DNA of 64,000 bases from Rhodobacter sp. Lineage in GTDB: Bacteria; Pseudomonadota; Alphaproteobacteria; Rhodobacterales; Rhodobacteraceae. Positions 8,051-17,819 of this stretch are shown one piece after another. The notes under the pieces are model-generated. The model did not search any database and was not told the origin of the DNA. It saw only the letters and a list, made by a program, of their open reading frames with translations. A program made the translations under genes and the position numbers. Numbering within the stretch: the stretch's first letter is position 1; each line of letters starts with the position of its first letter. The stretch spans positions 1 to 64,000 of the forward strand of contig JAIXRW010000057.1 of assembly GCA_027484985.1 (NCBI GenBank), read 5' to 3'.

Positions 8051-8800
8051 ATGGACGGGAAATTTGCACGGCGTGCCCTGCGGGCGGCGAAATCGCGGCT
8101 GCGGCAGCCTTATCGGCGCGTGCGGCGCCGGGCGACGGATTTGTATCTGGGGGTGCGGCATCTTTTGCCGACGCATCGCACCGTCACCTGTGCGGGAATT
8201 CTGGTGGGGCGCAAGCGGCCTGACGGGATGTTCCCCGATACGCGGCAAATCGTTTCTGCTGATGATTACGAATCCGCTCTTGTCGCGGCGCTGCTGCGGC
8301 ATGTGCGGGCGGATGACCGTGTGGTGGTCGTGGGCGGCGGGCTGGGCGTGACGGCGGCCGTGGCGGCAAGGCAGGCGCGGGCGGTGACCTGCTATGAGGG
8401 AAGCCGCGCCTTTGCCCGGATCGTAACCGAGACGGCGCATTTGAACGGGTTGGACAATCTGACCGTGGTCGAGGCCATCGTCGGCGCGGATCTGGGGGTC
8501 TATTCCGGCGACAAGGCCGTGCGGACCATCGCGGCCGAGGACATCGCTCCCTGCGATGTGCTCGAGATGGATTGCGAGGGGGCCGAGGCGGTGATCTTGC
8601 CGTGCCTGACGCAGCGTCCGCGGGTGGTGATTGTCGAGACGCATGGCTTTCTGGGCGCGCCGACCGAGGCGATTGCCGGTCTATTGCGCGGGCTGGGCTA
8701 TGTGGTCGAGGATATGGGCGTTGCGGAAACGCGCCTGCGCGACTCCTGTCTTGAGCAGGATGTGATGTGTCTGGTGGCGACGCGGGACGCGGCGGCCTGA
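8051..8800 (+). CDS. FkbM family SAM-dependent methyltransferase
   Basis: A 249-aa protein with a Rossmann methyltransferase core. VVVVGGGLGVTAAVAA resembles the SAM-binding motif I, and ALLRHVRADDRVV precedes it. Towards the C-terminus LEMDCEGAEAVILP matches the FkbM signature. The first 40 residues are Arg-rich. FkbM enzymes commonly methylate sugars or natural products; the substrate cannot be read here. The gene stands alone between a tRNA and a convergent efflux operon, and its upstream DNA is a little less GC-rich than the neighbours. Start chosen at ATG 8051, without a strong Shine-Dalgarno. Confidence 0.8.
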   Translation: MDGKFARRALRAAKSRLRQPYRRVRRRATDLYLGVRHLLPTHRTVTCAGILVGRKRPDGMFPDTRQIVSADDYESALVAALLRHVRADDRVVVVGGGLGVTAAVAARQARAVTCYEGSRAFARIVTETAHLNGLDNLTVVEAIVGADLGVYSGDKAVRTIAAEDIAPCDVLEMDCEGAEAVILPCLTQRPRVVIVETHGFLGAPTEAIAGLLRGLGYVVEDMGVAETRLRDSCLEQDVMCLVATRDAAA

Positions 8801-8823
8801 GGGGCGCTTCGCGGCGGGCCGCG

Positions 8824-10029
8824 TCACTGGTGGCGCAGGGCGTCGATCGGGTCGAGCCTTGCTGCGCGGCGGGCGGGGAAGAAGCCGAACACCACGCCGA
8901 TGACGGCCGAGAAGCAAAAGGCCAGCGCGATCACCCCCGCCTGCGGGGCGAAGGGGATGGCCATGAACTGCGCCGCCGCGAAGGCAAGGCCAAGGCCAAG
9001 GGCGATGCCGATCGTGCCGCCGAGGATGGACAGCACCACGGCTTCGACAAGGAACTGCGTTAGCACCTGCGCCGAGGTGGCCCCCACGGCCAGACGGATG
9101 CCGATTTCGCGCGTGCGTTCGGTGACCGAGACCAGCATGATATTCATGATGCCGATCCCGCCCACCAGCAGCGACACGGCGGCGACCGAGGATAACAGCC
9201 CCGTCAGCACCGAGTTGATCGAGGTGAGCATCGAGGCGACTTCGGCCATGTTGGTCACGCTGAAATCATCTTCCTGACCGATGCCGATGCGGCGGCGGTC
9301 GCGCATCAGCGCCGCAATGTCGCGGATGCCGCGTTCGGCGGTGACGGATTTGCGCAGGGCGACCGTGATGCGTTCGACATCGTCATTGCCTTCGAGCCGC
9401 TTTTGCACGGTGCGGATGGGCATCAGCACCAGATCGTCCTGATCCTGACCGAAGGAACCGGTGCCCTTTGGTGCCAAAAGGCCGATCACGGTGCAGGAGA
9501 CGGATTTGACGCGCATGGGCTGGCCCACGGGGTCGGTCGCGCCGAACAGCGATTTGCGGACGGTTTCGGCAATGATGCAGACGGGGGCGGCGGCGCGTTC
9601 CTCGGCCTCGGAAAAGTTGCGGCCGGTGACGAGGGGCCAGTTGGTGGCGGCAAGGTAGCCTGCGGTGGTGCCTGTCACCTGCGTGGCGCGGTTGGCGCTG
9701 CCTGCGACCACGGTGGCCGAGGTGTTGGCGGTGGGGGCCACGGCGGCGGCGGCAGAGAGGGTGGACAGCGCATCGGCATCGCGCAGGGTGAAGGGGGTGG
9801 CGTTGTCGCGCGGGCCGGGGCCCATGGTCTGCTTGCCCGGCCGCAGGATCAGCACATTGGTGCCAAGGCTGGCGACATTGGCCGAAACCTGGGCCGACGA
9901 CCCCTGACCGACCGTGACCATGGCGATGACCGAGGCCACGCCGATCACCACGCCAAGCACGGTAAGGAACGAGCGCAGCTTGTTGCGGATGATCGCGCGA
10001 AAGGCGAGGCGGACGGTTTCCCACAGCAT
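8824..10029 (-). CDS. MacB-type ABC transporter permease (FtsX family)
   Basis: A 401-aa permease. The first membrane segment is at about residues 21-43, followed by a MacB periplasmic core domain and a C-terminal FtsX domain with three membrane segments. The motif VTERTREIGIRLAVGA is typical of MacB/LolC-type permeases, and the end FPARRAARLDPIDALRHQ is highly characteristic. It directly follows the ATPase gene (start and stop share a base) and the MacA-like adaptor, forming a tripartite mechanotransmission exporter. Cargo is unknown; no TolC homologue is in the window. Confidence 0.92.
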   Translation of the reverse strand: MLWETVRLAFRAIIRNKLRSFLTVLGVVIGVASVIAMVTVGQGSSAQVSANVASLGTNVLILRPGKQTMGPGPRDNATPFTLRDADALSTLSAAAAVAPTANTSATVVAGSANRATQVTGTTAGYLAATNWPLVTGRNFSEAEERAAAPVCIIAETVRKSLFGATDPVGQPMRVKSVSCTVIGLLAPKGTGSFGQDQDDLVLMPIRTVQKRLEGNDDVERITVALRKSVTAERGIRDIAALMRDRRRIGIGQEDDFSVTNMAEVASMLTSINSVLTGLLSSVAAVSLLVGGIGIMNIMLVSVTERTREIGIRLAVGATSAQVLTQFLVEAVVLSILGGTIGIALGLGLAFAAAQFMAIPFAPQAGVIALAFCFSAVIGVVFGFFPARRAARLDPIDALRHQ

Positions 10030-10733
10030 CAGGTGCGCCCCCCCGTGGTTTCGTCGCGGGTGATCCGGCCATCGGTGAACACGATCAGGCGGCTGGCATA
10101 GGCGGCGATGTCTTCTTCATGGGTGACCATGACGATGGTGATCCCTTCGTCGCGGTTGAGGGTTTGCAAAAGCTGCATGATTTCATGGCTGCGGTGGCTG
10201 TCGAGGTTGCCGGTGGGTTCATCGGCAAGGATCACGCTGGGGTTGCCCGCCAGCGCCCGCGCGATGGCGACGCGCTGCTGCTGGCCGCCCGAAAGCTGTG
10301 CGGGGTCGTGGGCTTCGCGGCCCGACAGGCCGACCTTTTCCAGCGCGGCGCGGGCGAGGGGAAGGCGGGCTTCGGGGGGAAGACCCTTGTAGATGAGGGG
10401 GAGTTCGACGTTTTCCAGCGCCGTGGTGCGGGGCAGAAGGTTGAAGCCCTGAAAGATGAAGCCAAGGTAGTTGCGCCGGATCAGCGCGCGCTGGTCATTG
10501 CCCAAGGCCTGCAATTCGGCGCCCTTGAAGCGGTAGGTGCCGCTGCTGGGGCGGTCAAGGCAGCCGATGATGTTCATCGCCGTTGATTTGCCCGAACCCG
10601 ACGGGCCCATGATGGCGACAAATTCGCCCTTGGCGATGGCAAGGTTGACGCCGTCTAGGGCGCGCACCTCGGCCTCGCCTTTGCCATAGCTGCGGGTGAC
10701 GGCGGACAGGTCGATCAGCGGGGGGGCGGTCAT
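10029..10733 (-). CDS. MacB/LolD-type ABC transporter ATP-binding protein
   Basis: A 234-aa ABC ATPase. Walker A is GPSGSGKS (43-50), the Q-loop lies in GFIFQGFNLLPR, the signature is LSGGQQQR, Walker B is VILADEPTGNLD, and the switch His is in MVTHEED. All catalytic residues are present. ATPase and permease are separate proteins here, unlike E. coli MacB. The gene overlaps the adaptor gene by 4 nt, so the set is translationally coupled. Confidence 0.94.
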   Translation of the reverse strand: MTAPPLIDLSAVTRSYGKGEAEVRALDGVNLAIAKGEFVAIMGPSGSGKSTAMNIIGCLDRPSSGTYRFKGAELQALGNDQRALIRRNYLGFIFQGFNLLPRTTALENVELPLIYKGLPPEARLPLARAALEKVGLSGREAHDPAQLSGGQQQRVAIARALAGNPSVILADEPTGNLDSHRSHEIMQLLQTLNRDEGITIVMVTHEEDIAAYASRLIVFTDGRITRDETTGGRT

Positions 10734-11974
10734 CGGGCGGTGCTTTGGTCGGTGATGACGGCATCGCCTTGGGCCAGGCCTTGGGCGGTGACGGCGGTCT
10801 GGCGGCCATCGGTTTCGCCAAGGGTGACGGGCAGGGCCACGGGGGCGCCGTCGCGCAGGACCCAGATCGTCTTGCCATCGGCGGTGCCGGGACGGCCGGC
10901 GCTGCTGCGGCGGGGCATGATGAGGCCGAGAAGCCCGCTGCCGCCCCGGCTTTCGCTGGCGGTCTGGGGTGGGGCGTAGCGCAGGGCGGCATTGGGGACG
11001 AGAAGGGTATCGTTCACCTGTGCCACGGTGATGGTGGCGGTGGCGGTCATGCCGGGGCGCAAGAGCGCGTCGGGGTTATCGACGGTCAGGACGGCCTTGT
11101 AGGTGACGACATTGTCGGTGGTTTCGGGGGCATAGCGCACCTGTGCGATGCGGGCGGGAAAGCTGCGGCCGGGGAAGGCATCGACGGTGAAGGTGGCGTC
11201 ATTGCCGGGTTTGATGCGGCCGATATCCGCCTCGTCTATATCGACCTGCAACTGCATTTGCGACAGGTCGCCCGCGAGGGTGAAGAGGACCGGCGCGTTG
11301 AGCGAGGAGGCCACGATCTGGCCCACCTCGGCCGTGCGCGACAGCACGATGCCGTCGATGGGGGCGCGGATCACCGAGTTTTCAAGATCGGCCTGCGCGA
11401 GTTCGAGATTGGCTTCGGCGACGGTCAGATCGGCGCGGGCGATTTCGACGGCGGCAAGGCTGCGCTGGTTTTCGGCCTCGGTCGCGACGATGTCGCGGCG
11501 GGCGGTGATGCCGCGCTGTTCGAGCTGGCTTTGCAGGCGGAAGGTTTCGGCGGCTTCGCGCGCGGTGGCTTGGGCCTGGGTCAGGCGGGCGCGGGCGGCG
11601 GCGACGGTGGCGGTGGCATTGGCGACCTGCGCGCGGGTCTTGGTGTCGTCAAGGTGGGCGAGGGGCTGGCCGGTGGTGACGCGGTCGTTGAAATCGGCAT
11701 CGACCGCGACAAGGGTGCCCGAAAGTTCGGACGAGAGATCGACCTTGACGGTGGGTTGCACGGTGCCGGTGGCGGTGACGGTGACGGTAAGGGCGGCGCG
11801 CTGGGCGGGGGTGGTGTCATAGCTGACGGCGGGCGCGGTGTTGCGCGCCGAAAGCCACCAGAGCCCCGCGCCCAGTGCCGCGACGATCAGCAGGGCCCAA
11901 AGCCAGCGCGCCGGACCGCGGCGGCGGGCCGAGCGGGCGATGAGGCGGTCGATATCGGCGGTGTCGTCGGTCAT
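10730..11974 (-). CDS. MacA-like periplasmic adaptor (HlyD/RND membrane fusion protein)
   Basis: A 414-aa adaptor for the downstream ABC exporter. An N-terminal membrane anchor (about residues 23-41) is followed by a lipoyl half-motif (TGTVQPTVKVDLSSELSG), a long helical hairpin (RAQVANATATVAAARARLTQ onwards), the second lipoyl half (IRAPIDGIVLSRTAEVGQIV), and beta-barrel and proximal domains. The frame is open to 12187, but the family match begins at MTDDTADIDRLIARSARR, so ATG 11974 is chosen. First gene of the efflux operon, divergent from pstS. Confidence 0.9.
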   Translation of the reverse strand: MTDDTADIDRLIARSARRRGPARWLWALLIVAALGAGLWWLSARNTAPAVSYDTTPAQRAALTVTVTATGTVQPTVKVDLSSELSGTLVAVDADFNDRVTTGQPLAHLDDTKTRAQVANATATVAAARARLTQAQATAREAAETFRLQSQLEQRGITARRDIVATEAENQRSLAAVEIARADLTVAEANLELAQADLENSVIRAPIDGIVLSRTAEVGQIVASSLNAPVLFTLAGDLSQMQLQVDIDEADIGRIKPGNDATFTVDAFPGRSFPARIAQVRYAPETTDNVVTYKAVLTVDNPDALLRPGMTATATITVAQVNDTLLVPNAALRYAPPQTASESRGGSGLLGLIMPRRSSAGRPGTADGKTIWVLRDGAPVALPVTLGETDGRQTAVTAQGLAQGDAVITDQSTAR

Positions 11975-12380
11975 TCTGGTCCGTCCGGTTGGCCCCGTGG
12001 CCATGCGGGGCCATGCGGGGGCGGTGCTGGGCACGATACGCGCCAGCCATAACATTCCGTCGCCAGATGGGGCGTTTTTTCCGCAGGGCAAAGCGGCGGG
12101 TGACGAAAGGATGCCACGCTCGCGCCGAAGTGAGCGTGACGATTCGGGCGGGGGCGGGGGCGGGCTGTCACATTGGCGGCGGGGCATGGGGGGGCGCAGG
12201 GCAGGCGGGCGCGCGGGGGGGTGGGTTTTTGTGATTTATTTTCCGTAGGTTGGGTGATTTGTTGAAATGTAACAGCCACTGCAACAAGACTGTCATAAAC
12301 CTATTACACGACGGTCATAGACCGCACCTAGACAGGGCCGATAGGCGCTGATCTTGCCTTGGTGTCAAAAGGAGTGATCC
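11975..12380. other. Divergent control region between the efflux operon and pstS
   Basis: About 400 bp without a supported gene. It becomes AT-richer towards pstS (12230-12330), where the Pho box lies. The half nearer macA is very GC-rich and has no promoter I can call with confidence. Confidence 0.6.
12290..12318 (+). promoter_or_regulatory. Pho box (PhoB operator) of the pst operon
   Basis: Three 7-bp direct repeats at strict 11-bp steps: CTGTCAT (12290-12296), CTATTAC (12301-12307) and CGGTCAT (12312-12318), with 4-bp spacers AAAC and ACGA. This matches the known Pho box (CTGTCAT repeated each helical turn, two or more PhoB monomers). It ends about 60 bp before pstS. The phoB gene is the last in the operon it controls, so autoregulation is expected. 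Confidence 0.8.
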
Positions 12381-13433
12381 ATGACCTTTCTGAAATTCTC
12401 GGTTTCGGCGGTTGCGCTGTGCGCGATGGCCGGTGTGGCCGAAGCCCGTGACAACCTGCAAATCGCCGGTTCCTCGACCGTGTTGCCCTATGCCACCATC
12501 GTGGCCGAAGCCTTTGGCGAGAACACCGATTTCGCGACGCCGGTCGTGGAAGGTGGCGGTTCGGGTGCGGGCCGCAAGAAGCTGTGCGAAGGCGTGGGCG
12601 AAAACACCATCGACATCGCCAATTCGTCGAGCCGGATCAAGCAGTCGGATATCGACGAGTGCAAGACCAATGGCGTGACCGACATCATGGAAGTGCGGAT
12701 CGGCTATGACGGGATCGTGTTTGCCACGGCCGCCAGCGGCCCGGCTTTCGCGCTGACGCCGACGGATGTGTTCCTGGCCATCGGGGCCAAGGTCGCCAAG
12801 GACGGCGCGCTGGTGGACAATACCGCCAAGCAGTGGGCCGAAGTGAATGCCGCCCTGCCCGCGCAGGACATTCTGGCCTTTATCCCCGGCACCAAGCACG
12901 GCACGCGCGAAGTGTTCGACACCAAGGTTCTGCTGGAAGGCTGCAAGGCCACCGGCGCCTATGATCTGCATCTGGCCGCTTCGACCGGCGCGGATGATGA
13001 CGCCAAGAAGAAAGAGGCCGAGACGGCCTGCTTCGAGACCCGCACCGATGGCGCTTCGGTCGATATCGACGGCGACTATACCGAGACGCTGGCCCGCATG
13101 GATGCGAACCCGACCGCGATGGGCGTGTTCGGCCTGTCCTTCTATGAAAACAACACCGCCAAGTTGCAGGTTGCGACCATGTCGGGTGTGACCCCGTCGG
13201 TTGAAACCATCGCTTCGGGCGAATACCCGGTGTCGCGCCCGCTGTATATGTATGTGAAAAAGCAGCATATCGGCGTGATCCCCGGCCTGAAGGAATACGT
13301 CCAGTTCTTCGTGTCGGACGATATGGTCGGGCCGGAAGGCGAGCTGACGCAGTATGGTCTGGTTCCCGATCCGGAACTGGCGGCCACGCAGGCGGCGGTC
13401 GAGGCCGAAACGGTCATGGGCCCGCTGGAATAA
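12381..13433 (+). CDS. pstS: Phosphate ABC transporter substrate-binding protein PstS
   Basis: Periplasmic high-affinity phosphate-binding protein, 350 aa. A Sec signal peptide with a likely cut after GVAEA (about residue 22) precedes the phosphate-loop motifs AGSSTVLPYATIVAEAF and GGGSGAGRKKLC, and SSRIKQSD. It is a long PstS variant of the kind found with large PstC/PstA proteins. An AAGGAG Shine-Dalgarno sequence precedes ATG 12381. First gene of pstSCAB-phoU-phoB under a Pho box; a strong hairpin follows, which may keep its message more abundant than the permease genes. Confidence 0.95.
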   Translation: MTFLKFSVSAVALCAMAGVAEARDNLQIAGSSTVLPYATIVAEAFGENTDFATPVVEGGGSGAGRKKLCEGVGENTIDIANSSSRIKQSDIDECKTNGVTDIMEVRIGYDGIVFATAASGPAFALTPTDVFLAIGAKVAKDGALVDNTAKQWAEVNAALPAQDILAFIPGTKHGTREVFDTKVLLEGCKATGAYDLHLAASTGADDDAKKKEAETACFETRTDGASVDIDGDYTETLARMDANPTAMGVFGLSFYENNTAKLQVATMSGVTPSVETIASGEYPVSRPLYMYVKKQHIGVIPGLKEYVQFFVSDDMVGPEGELTQYGLVPDPELAATQAAVEAETVMGPLE

Positions 13434-13444
13434 GACGAAAACGC

Positions 13445-13469
13445 GGGGGGCGGCAGGGTGCCGCCCCCC
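13445..13469 (+). terminator. Intra-operon hairpin between pstS and pstC
   Basis: Perfect 11-bp GC stem (GGGGGGCGGCA / TGCCGCCCCCC) with a 3-nt loop and a weak CCCCTTTT tail. Such hairpins after binding-protein genes usually limit read-through or protect the upstream mRNA, giving more binding protein than permease. The role is inferred. Confidence 0.6.
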
Positions 13470-13491
13470 AACCCCTTTTGCAGGAAGTGAC

Positions 13492-14949
13492 ATGAGCGTC
13501 GGTCTTTTATCGCTGCTTCTTCTGGGTCTGGCCGCGCTGGGTTTCGGCTTGGGTCGCCAGAGGGCCATCGCCTCGGTCAACGGGGATGCGCGCGGGCTAC
13601 ATTCTTTGCCGCAATATTACGGGTCGAGCGTGGCGCTGTTCACCGCCGTGCCGGCCTTTTTGCTGGTGCTGGTCTGGCTGATCGTGCAGCCGGTGGTGAT
13701 TGAATCCACGATTACCGGAATGATCCTGCCCGAGGATATTGGCGACGGATCGACGCGCGAACTGGTCATGTCGGATGTGCGGCGCATTGCGGAGGGGATT
13801 GACGTTCTGGTTGCCAATGGCGCGACCGGTGACGAGATTGCGGCGCTGGTGGCCGACCCCGTGGCGCTGAAGGCGCGGCTGGGTGATGCGGGTGTGGCGC
13901 TGGCTGCCGATATCAATCCGCATGTCGCCACCGCATCGGCCGCCTATCGGGGCGAAGTGGCAATGGGCCGCACGATGATGAGCGTGGCCGCGCTGGCGCT
14001 GGCGGTGGCGGGCTTTCTGTTCGCCGCGCTGCGCGTGACGCCGCAGTTCCGCGCCCGCAACGTGGTGGAAAGCTTTATCCGCGTGTTGCTGATCGGGGCA
14101 TCGTCGGTCGCCATCCTGACCACGATCGGGATCATCCTGAGCCTTGTGTTCGAAAGCTGGCATTTCTTCCAGATCTATCCGGCCAAGGATTTCTTCTTTT
14201 CGCTGACATGGTCGCCCAAGTTTGGCGGCGGGTCCGACCTTGGCATCTGGCCGCTGCTGTGGGGGACGCTTTATGTGTCGTTCATCGGGTTGCTGGTTGC
14301 GGTGCCTGTGGGGCTGATGGCGGCGATCTATTTGTCGGAATATGCCTCGCCTCGGGTGCGAAGCGTGGCCAAGCCCGCGCTGGAGATTCTGGCGGGTATC
14401 CCGTCGATCGTGTACGGGCTGTTCGCGCTGATGACGGTGGGCCCGTTCCTGCGCGACTATTTCTCGCAGCCGCTGGGCCTGGGCGAGTCGTCGTCGAGTG
14501 TGATGACGGCGGGTATCGTGATGGGGATCATGCTGATCCCCTATGTGTCGTCGCTGTCGGATGACATCATCAACGCGGTGCCGCAGGCGCTGCGGGACGG
14601 GTCTTACGGGCTGGGGGCTACGCAGTCGGAGACGGTGAAGCAGGTGGTGTTTCCGGCCGCCTTGCCGGGCATTGTGGGTGCTGTGCTGATGGCGGCAAGC
14701 CGAGCCATCGGCGAGACGATGATCGTGGTGCTGGGGGCGGGGGCGGCCGCGAAGCTGAGCCTGAACCCGTTCGAGGCGATGACGACCGTAACGGTGAAGA
14801 TTGTCAGCCAGTTGACCGGCGATACGGAATTTGCCAGCCCCGAGACGTTGGTGGCATTCGCGCTGGGGTTGACGCTGTTCGTCTTTACGCTGGGGCTGAA
14901 TATTCTGGCGCTGTATATCGTGCGCAAATACCGGGAGCAGTACGAATGA
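13492..14949 (+). CDS. pstC: Phosphate ABC transporter permease PstC
   Basis: A 485-aa inner-membrane permease, longer than E. coli PstC (319 aa). The extra N-terminal part has two membrane segments and a loop of about 80 residues. The conserved permease core starts near residue 190 and includes the EAA-type loop DGSYGLGATQSETVKQVVFP and IPSIVYGLFALMTVGPFL. The frame extends upstream, but ATG 13492, after a CAGGAAGTGAC Shine-Dalgarno region, is clearly the start. It overlaps pstA by 4 nt (ATGA). Confidence 0.95.
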   Translation: MSVGLLSLLLLGLAALGFGLGRQRAIASVNGDARGLHSLPQYYGSSVALFTAVPAFLLVLVWLIVQPVVIESTITGMILPEDIGDGSTRELVMSDVRRIAEGIDVLVANGATGDEIAALVADPVALKARLGDAGVALAADINPHVATASAAYRGEVAMGRTMMSVAALALAVAGFLFAALRVTPQFRARNVVESFIRVLLIGASSVAILTTIGIILSLVFESWHFFQIYPAKDFFFSLTWSPKFGGGSDLGIWPLLWGTLYVSFIGLLVAVPVGLMAAIYLSEYASPRVRSVAKPALEILAGIPSIVYGLFALMTVGPFLRDYFSQPLGLGESSSSVMTAGIVMGIMLIPYVSSLSDDIINAVPQALRDGSYGLGATQSETVKQVVFPAALPGIVGAVLMAASRAIGETMIVVLGAGAAAKLSLNPFEAMTTVTVKIVSQLTGDTEFASPETLVAFALGLTLFVFTLGLNILALYIVRKYREQYE

Positions 14950-16289
14950 CCGACGTGATTGCAGGGGCCGTGCCGGCCGCGAAATCGCTGATCGAGCCGG
15001 ATGCCCGCACCCGTGCGCGCAACGCCGCCGAACGCCGGTTCCGCATGATGGGCATTGCCGCCATTCTGATCGGGCTGCTGGCCTTGGTGACGCTGCTGGC
15101 TTCGGTGCTGGGCAACGGGCTGTCGGCGTTCCGCCAGACCTATATCGAGATGGCCATTCCGCTGGATGCGGCGGTGCTGGACAAGGCGGGCGACCGCGAC
15201 CCCGAGAAACTGGCCAAGGTCACAACGCTGGGTTACGGCAAGCTGATCGAGGCATCGCTGGAACAGATGCTGGCCGACCGTGGTGTGGACACCAAGGGGC
15301 AGACCGCCAAGCAACTGATGGGGCTATTGTCGAAAGAGGCCGCGTCGGACCTGCGCCAGATGGTGCTGGCCAAGCCCGATCTGATCGGCACCACGGTGAC
15401 CTTTCCGGCGCTGGCCAACGGGCGGGTGGACGGGTTCTTCAAGGGCCGCGTGACGATGGAAAGCGCCGCCCGCGACAGCAATATCAGCCCCGAACAGCTG
15501 GAAGTGGCTGTGCTGATGAAAGAGGCGGGGGTTATCAAGACCTCGGTCAACTGGGCGTTCCTGACCAATCCGGATGCGTCGGAACTGCGGCCTGAAAGCG
15601 CGGGGCTGGGCGTGGCGATCCTTGGGTCGGCCTATATGATGGTGATCGTGCTGGTGCTGTCCTTGCCCATCGGGGTGGCCGCGTCGATCTATCTTGAGGA
15701 ACTGGCGCCCAAGAACCGCTGGACCGACATCATCGAGATCAACATTGCCAATCTGGCCGCTGTGCCGTCGATCGTGTTCGGCATCCTGGCGCTGGCCTTG
15801 TTCATCAACTTCCTTGGTCTGCCGCAATCGGCGCCGGTGGTGGGGGGGCTGGTGCTGACGCTGATGACGCTGCCCACGATCATCATCGCCACGCGCGCCA
15901 GCCTTAAGGCGGTGCCGCCCAGTATCCGCGATGCGGCGCTGGGGGTGGGGGCGTCGAAGATGCAATCGATCTTCCACCATGTGCTTCCGCTGGCCATGCC
16001 GGGGATTCTGACGGGGACCATTCTGGGCCTTGCGCGGGCGCTGGGCGAAAGCGCGCCCTTGCTGCTGATCGGGATGGTGGCTTTCGTGAAGGATTACCCT
16101 TCGTCGCCGCCCGAAGGGTTCTTTGATCCGGCCAGCGCGCTGCCGGTGCAGGTGTATAGCTGGACACAGCGCGCCGATCCGGCCTTTGCCGAGCGGGCCT
16201 CGGGGGCGATCATCGTGCTGCTGGTGTTCCTGATGACGATGAACGCGCTGGCCATCGTGCTGCGCCGCCGCTTTGAACGCCGCTGGTAA
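14946..16289 (+). CDS. pstA: Phosphate ABC transporter permease PstA
   Basis: A 447-aa partner permease of PstC. It also carries a long N-terminal extension with a periplasmic loop of roughly 170 residues between the first membrane segment and the transport core. Core motifs are [35 protein letters not shown] and the EAA-loop [20 protein letters not shown]. The start overlaps the pstC stop (ATGA). Ends LRRRFERRW, 13 nt before pstB. Confidence 0.95.
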   Translation: MTDVIAGAVPAAKSLIEPDARTRARNAAERRFRMMGIAAILIGLLALVTLLASVLGNGLSAFRQTYIEMAIPLDAAVLDKAGDRDPEKLAKVTTLGYGKLIEASLEQMLADRGVDTKGQTAKQLMGLLSKEAASDLRQMVLAKPDLIGTTVTFPALANGRVDGFFKGRVTMESAARDSNISPEQLEVAVLMKEAGVIKTSVNWAFLTNPDASELRPESAGLGVAILGSAYMMVIVLVLSLPIGVAASIYLEELAPKNRWTDIIEINIANLAAVPSIVFGILALALFINFLGLPQSAPVVGGLVLTLMTLPTIIIATRASLKAVPPSIRDAALGVGASKMQSIFHHVLPLAMPGILTGTILGLARALGESAPLLLIGMVAFVKDYPSSPPEGFFDPASALPVQVYSWTQRADPAFAERASGAIIVLLVFLMTMNALAIVLRRRFERRW

Positions 16290-16302
16290 GAAGGGGGCCA
16301 CC

Positions 16303-17097
16303 ATGAACGACATGCGATTGACGGAGAGAGCCGTGACCGAAAAGGCGAAAATGTCTGCGCGCAAGGTGCAGGTCTATTACGGATCGAACCATGCCCTGAA
16401 GGATGTGGATGTCGATATCCTTGACAAGACCGTGACGGCGTTCATCGGGCCGTCGGGTTGCGGGAAATCGACCTTTTTGCGCTGCCTGAACCGGATGAAC
16501 GACACGGTCGCCTCGGCCCGGGTTGAGGGCAAGATCGAGATGGATGGCCATGACATCTATGATACCCGCGTCGATCCGGTGCAGTTGCGCGCCAAGGTGG
16601 GCATGGTGTTCCAGAAGCCGAACCCGTTTCCGAAATCGATCTATGACAATGTGGCTTACGGGCCGAAGATTCACGGTCTGACCCGCAGCAAGGCCGAACT
16701 GGACGAGGTGGTGGAAACCTCGCTTCGCAAGGCGGCGCTGTGGAACGAGGTGAAAGACCGCCTGAACGCCCCCGGCACCGGCCTTTCGGGCGGGCAACAG
16801 CAGCGGTTGTGCATCGCGCGGGCGGTGGCGACCGGACCCGAGGTGTTGCTGATGGACGAGCCCTGTTCGGCGCTGGACCCCATCGCCACGGCGCAGGTGG
16901 AAGAGCTGATCGACGAGTTGCGGTCGCAGTTTTCGGTGGTGATTGTGACCCATTCGATGCAGCAGGCGGCGCGGGTCAGCCAGCGGACGGCGTTCTTCCA
17001 CCTTGGCTATCTGGTGGAATATGGCGAGACGGGCACGATTTTCACCAACCCTTCGGACCCGCGGACGGAATCCTACATTACCGGCCGGATCGGCTGA
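16303..17097 (+). CDS. pstB: Phosphate ABC transporter ATP-binding protein PstB
   Basis: A 264-aa ATPase of the phosphate importer. Walker A is GPSGCGKS (about residues 49-56), the signature [14 protein letters not shown], Walker [14 protein letters not shown], and the switch region [33 protein letters not shown] is a PstB hallmark. ATG 16303 is chosen over an upstream in-frame ATG because an AAGGGGG Shine-Dalgarno sequence lies before it; a later start (MSARKVQ) is also possible. Confidence 0.96.
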   Translation: MNDMRLTERAVTEKAKMSARKVQVYYGSNHALKDVDVDILDKTVTAFIGPSGCGKSTFLRCLNRMNDTVASARVEGKIEMDGHDIYDTRVDPVQLRAKVGMVFQKPNPFPKSIYDNVAYGPKIHGLTRSKAELDEVVETSLRKAALWNEVKDRLNAPGTGLSGGQQQRLCIARAVATGPEVLLMDEPCSALDPIATAQVEELIDELRSQFSVVIVTHSMQQAARVSQRTAFFHLGYLVEYGETGTIFTNPSDPRTESYITGRIG

Positions 17098-17108
17098 GGG
17101 AGCAGAGC

Positions 17109-17819
17109 ATGGTAACGACCCATATCCTTTCGGCCTTTGACCGCGATCTTGAGGCGGTTCAGGCCCATGTCATGCGGATGGGCGGGCTGGTCGAGGCCGC
17201 GCTGCTGGACGCCGCCGAGGCGCTGGACAACCGCGACGAGGAACTGGCGCTGCGGGTTCGCAACGGCGACCGCGCGATCGATGCGCTGGAGCTGGAAATC
17301 CAGACCGAATGTGCGCGGCTGATCGCGCTGCGCGCCCCTGCGGCCAGCGATTTGCGGACGGTGCTGACCGTGATGCGGATCGCCGCGGCGCTGGAACGGG
17401 CGGGCGATTATGCCAAGAACCTTGCCAAGCGGACGGCGGTGCTGTCGCAGATGCAGCCGCTGGAAGGGGCGACGGGATCGGTCAAGCGCATGGCGCGGGC
17501 GGTGGTGGTGCTGCTGAAGGATGCGCTGGACGCCTATATCGCGCGCGATGCGGTATCGGCCGAAGATGTGCGCCGCCGCGACCATGACGTGGACCAGATG
17601 TACAACGCGCTGTTCCGCGAATTGCTGACCCATATGCTGGAAGACCCCCGCAACATCACCGCGGCGATGCATCTGCATTTCATCGCCAAGAATATCGAGC
17701 GGGTGGGCGACCATGCGACCGGGATCGCCGAGCAGGTGATCTATCTGGTGACGGGCGCCATGCCCAGCGACGAGCGGCCCAAGGCCGAGGTCGTGCAGGG
17801 CGCCGGAGGGCGCGGCTGA
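17109..17819 (+). CDS. phoU: Phosphate signalling protein PhoU
   Basis: A 236-aa, all-helical cytoplasmic protein with two PhoU repeats (about residues 15-110 and 120-210). It links Pst transport to control of the Pho two-component system. Typical motifs are HVMRMGGLVEAALLDAAEAL, RAPAASDLRTVLTVMRIAAA and FIAKNIERVGDHATGIAEQV. It is 11 nt after pstB and its stop overlaps the phoB start (TGATG). Confidence 0.95.
   Translation: MVTTHILSAFDRDLEAVQAHVMRMGGLVEAALLDAAEALDNRDEELALRVRNGDRAIDALELEIQTECARLIALRAPAASDLRTVLTVMRIAAALERAGDYAKNLAKRTAVLSQMQPLEGATGSVKRMARAVVVLLKDALDAYIARDAVSAEDVRRRDHDVDQMYNALFRELLTHMLEDPRNITAAMHLHFIAKNIERVGDHATGIAEQVIYLVTGAMPSDERPKAEVVQGAGGRG

Noticed and set aside
10745-12052. 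Long open frame (435 codons) on the plus strand, Gly/Asp-rich
   Set aside because: Antisense shadow of the MacA-like and ATPase genes; composition typical of the reverse complement of high-GC coding sequence.
13354-13491. Longer PstC start
   Set aside because: Would overlap the end of pstS; the ATG at 13492 has a good ribosome site and the expected hydrophobic N-terminus.
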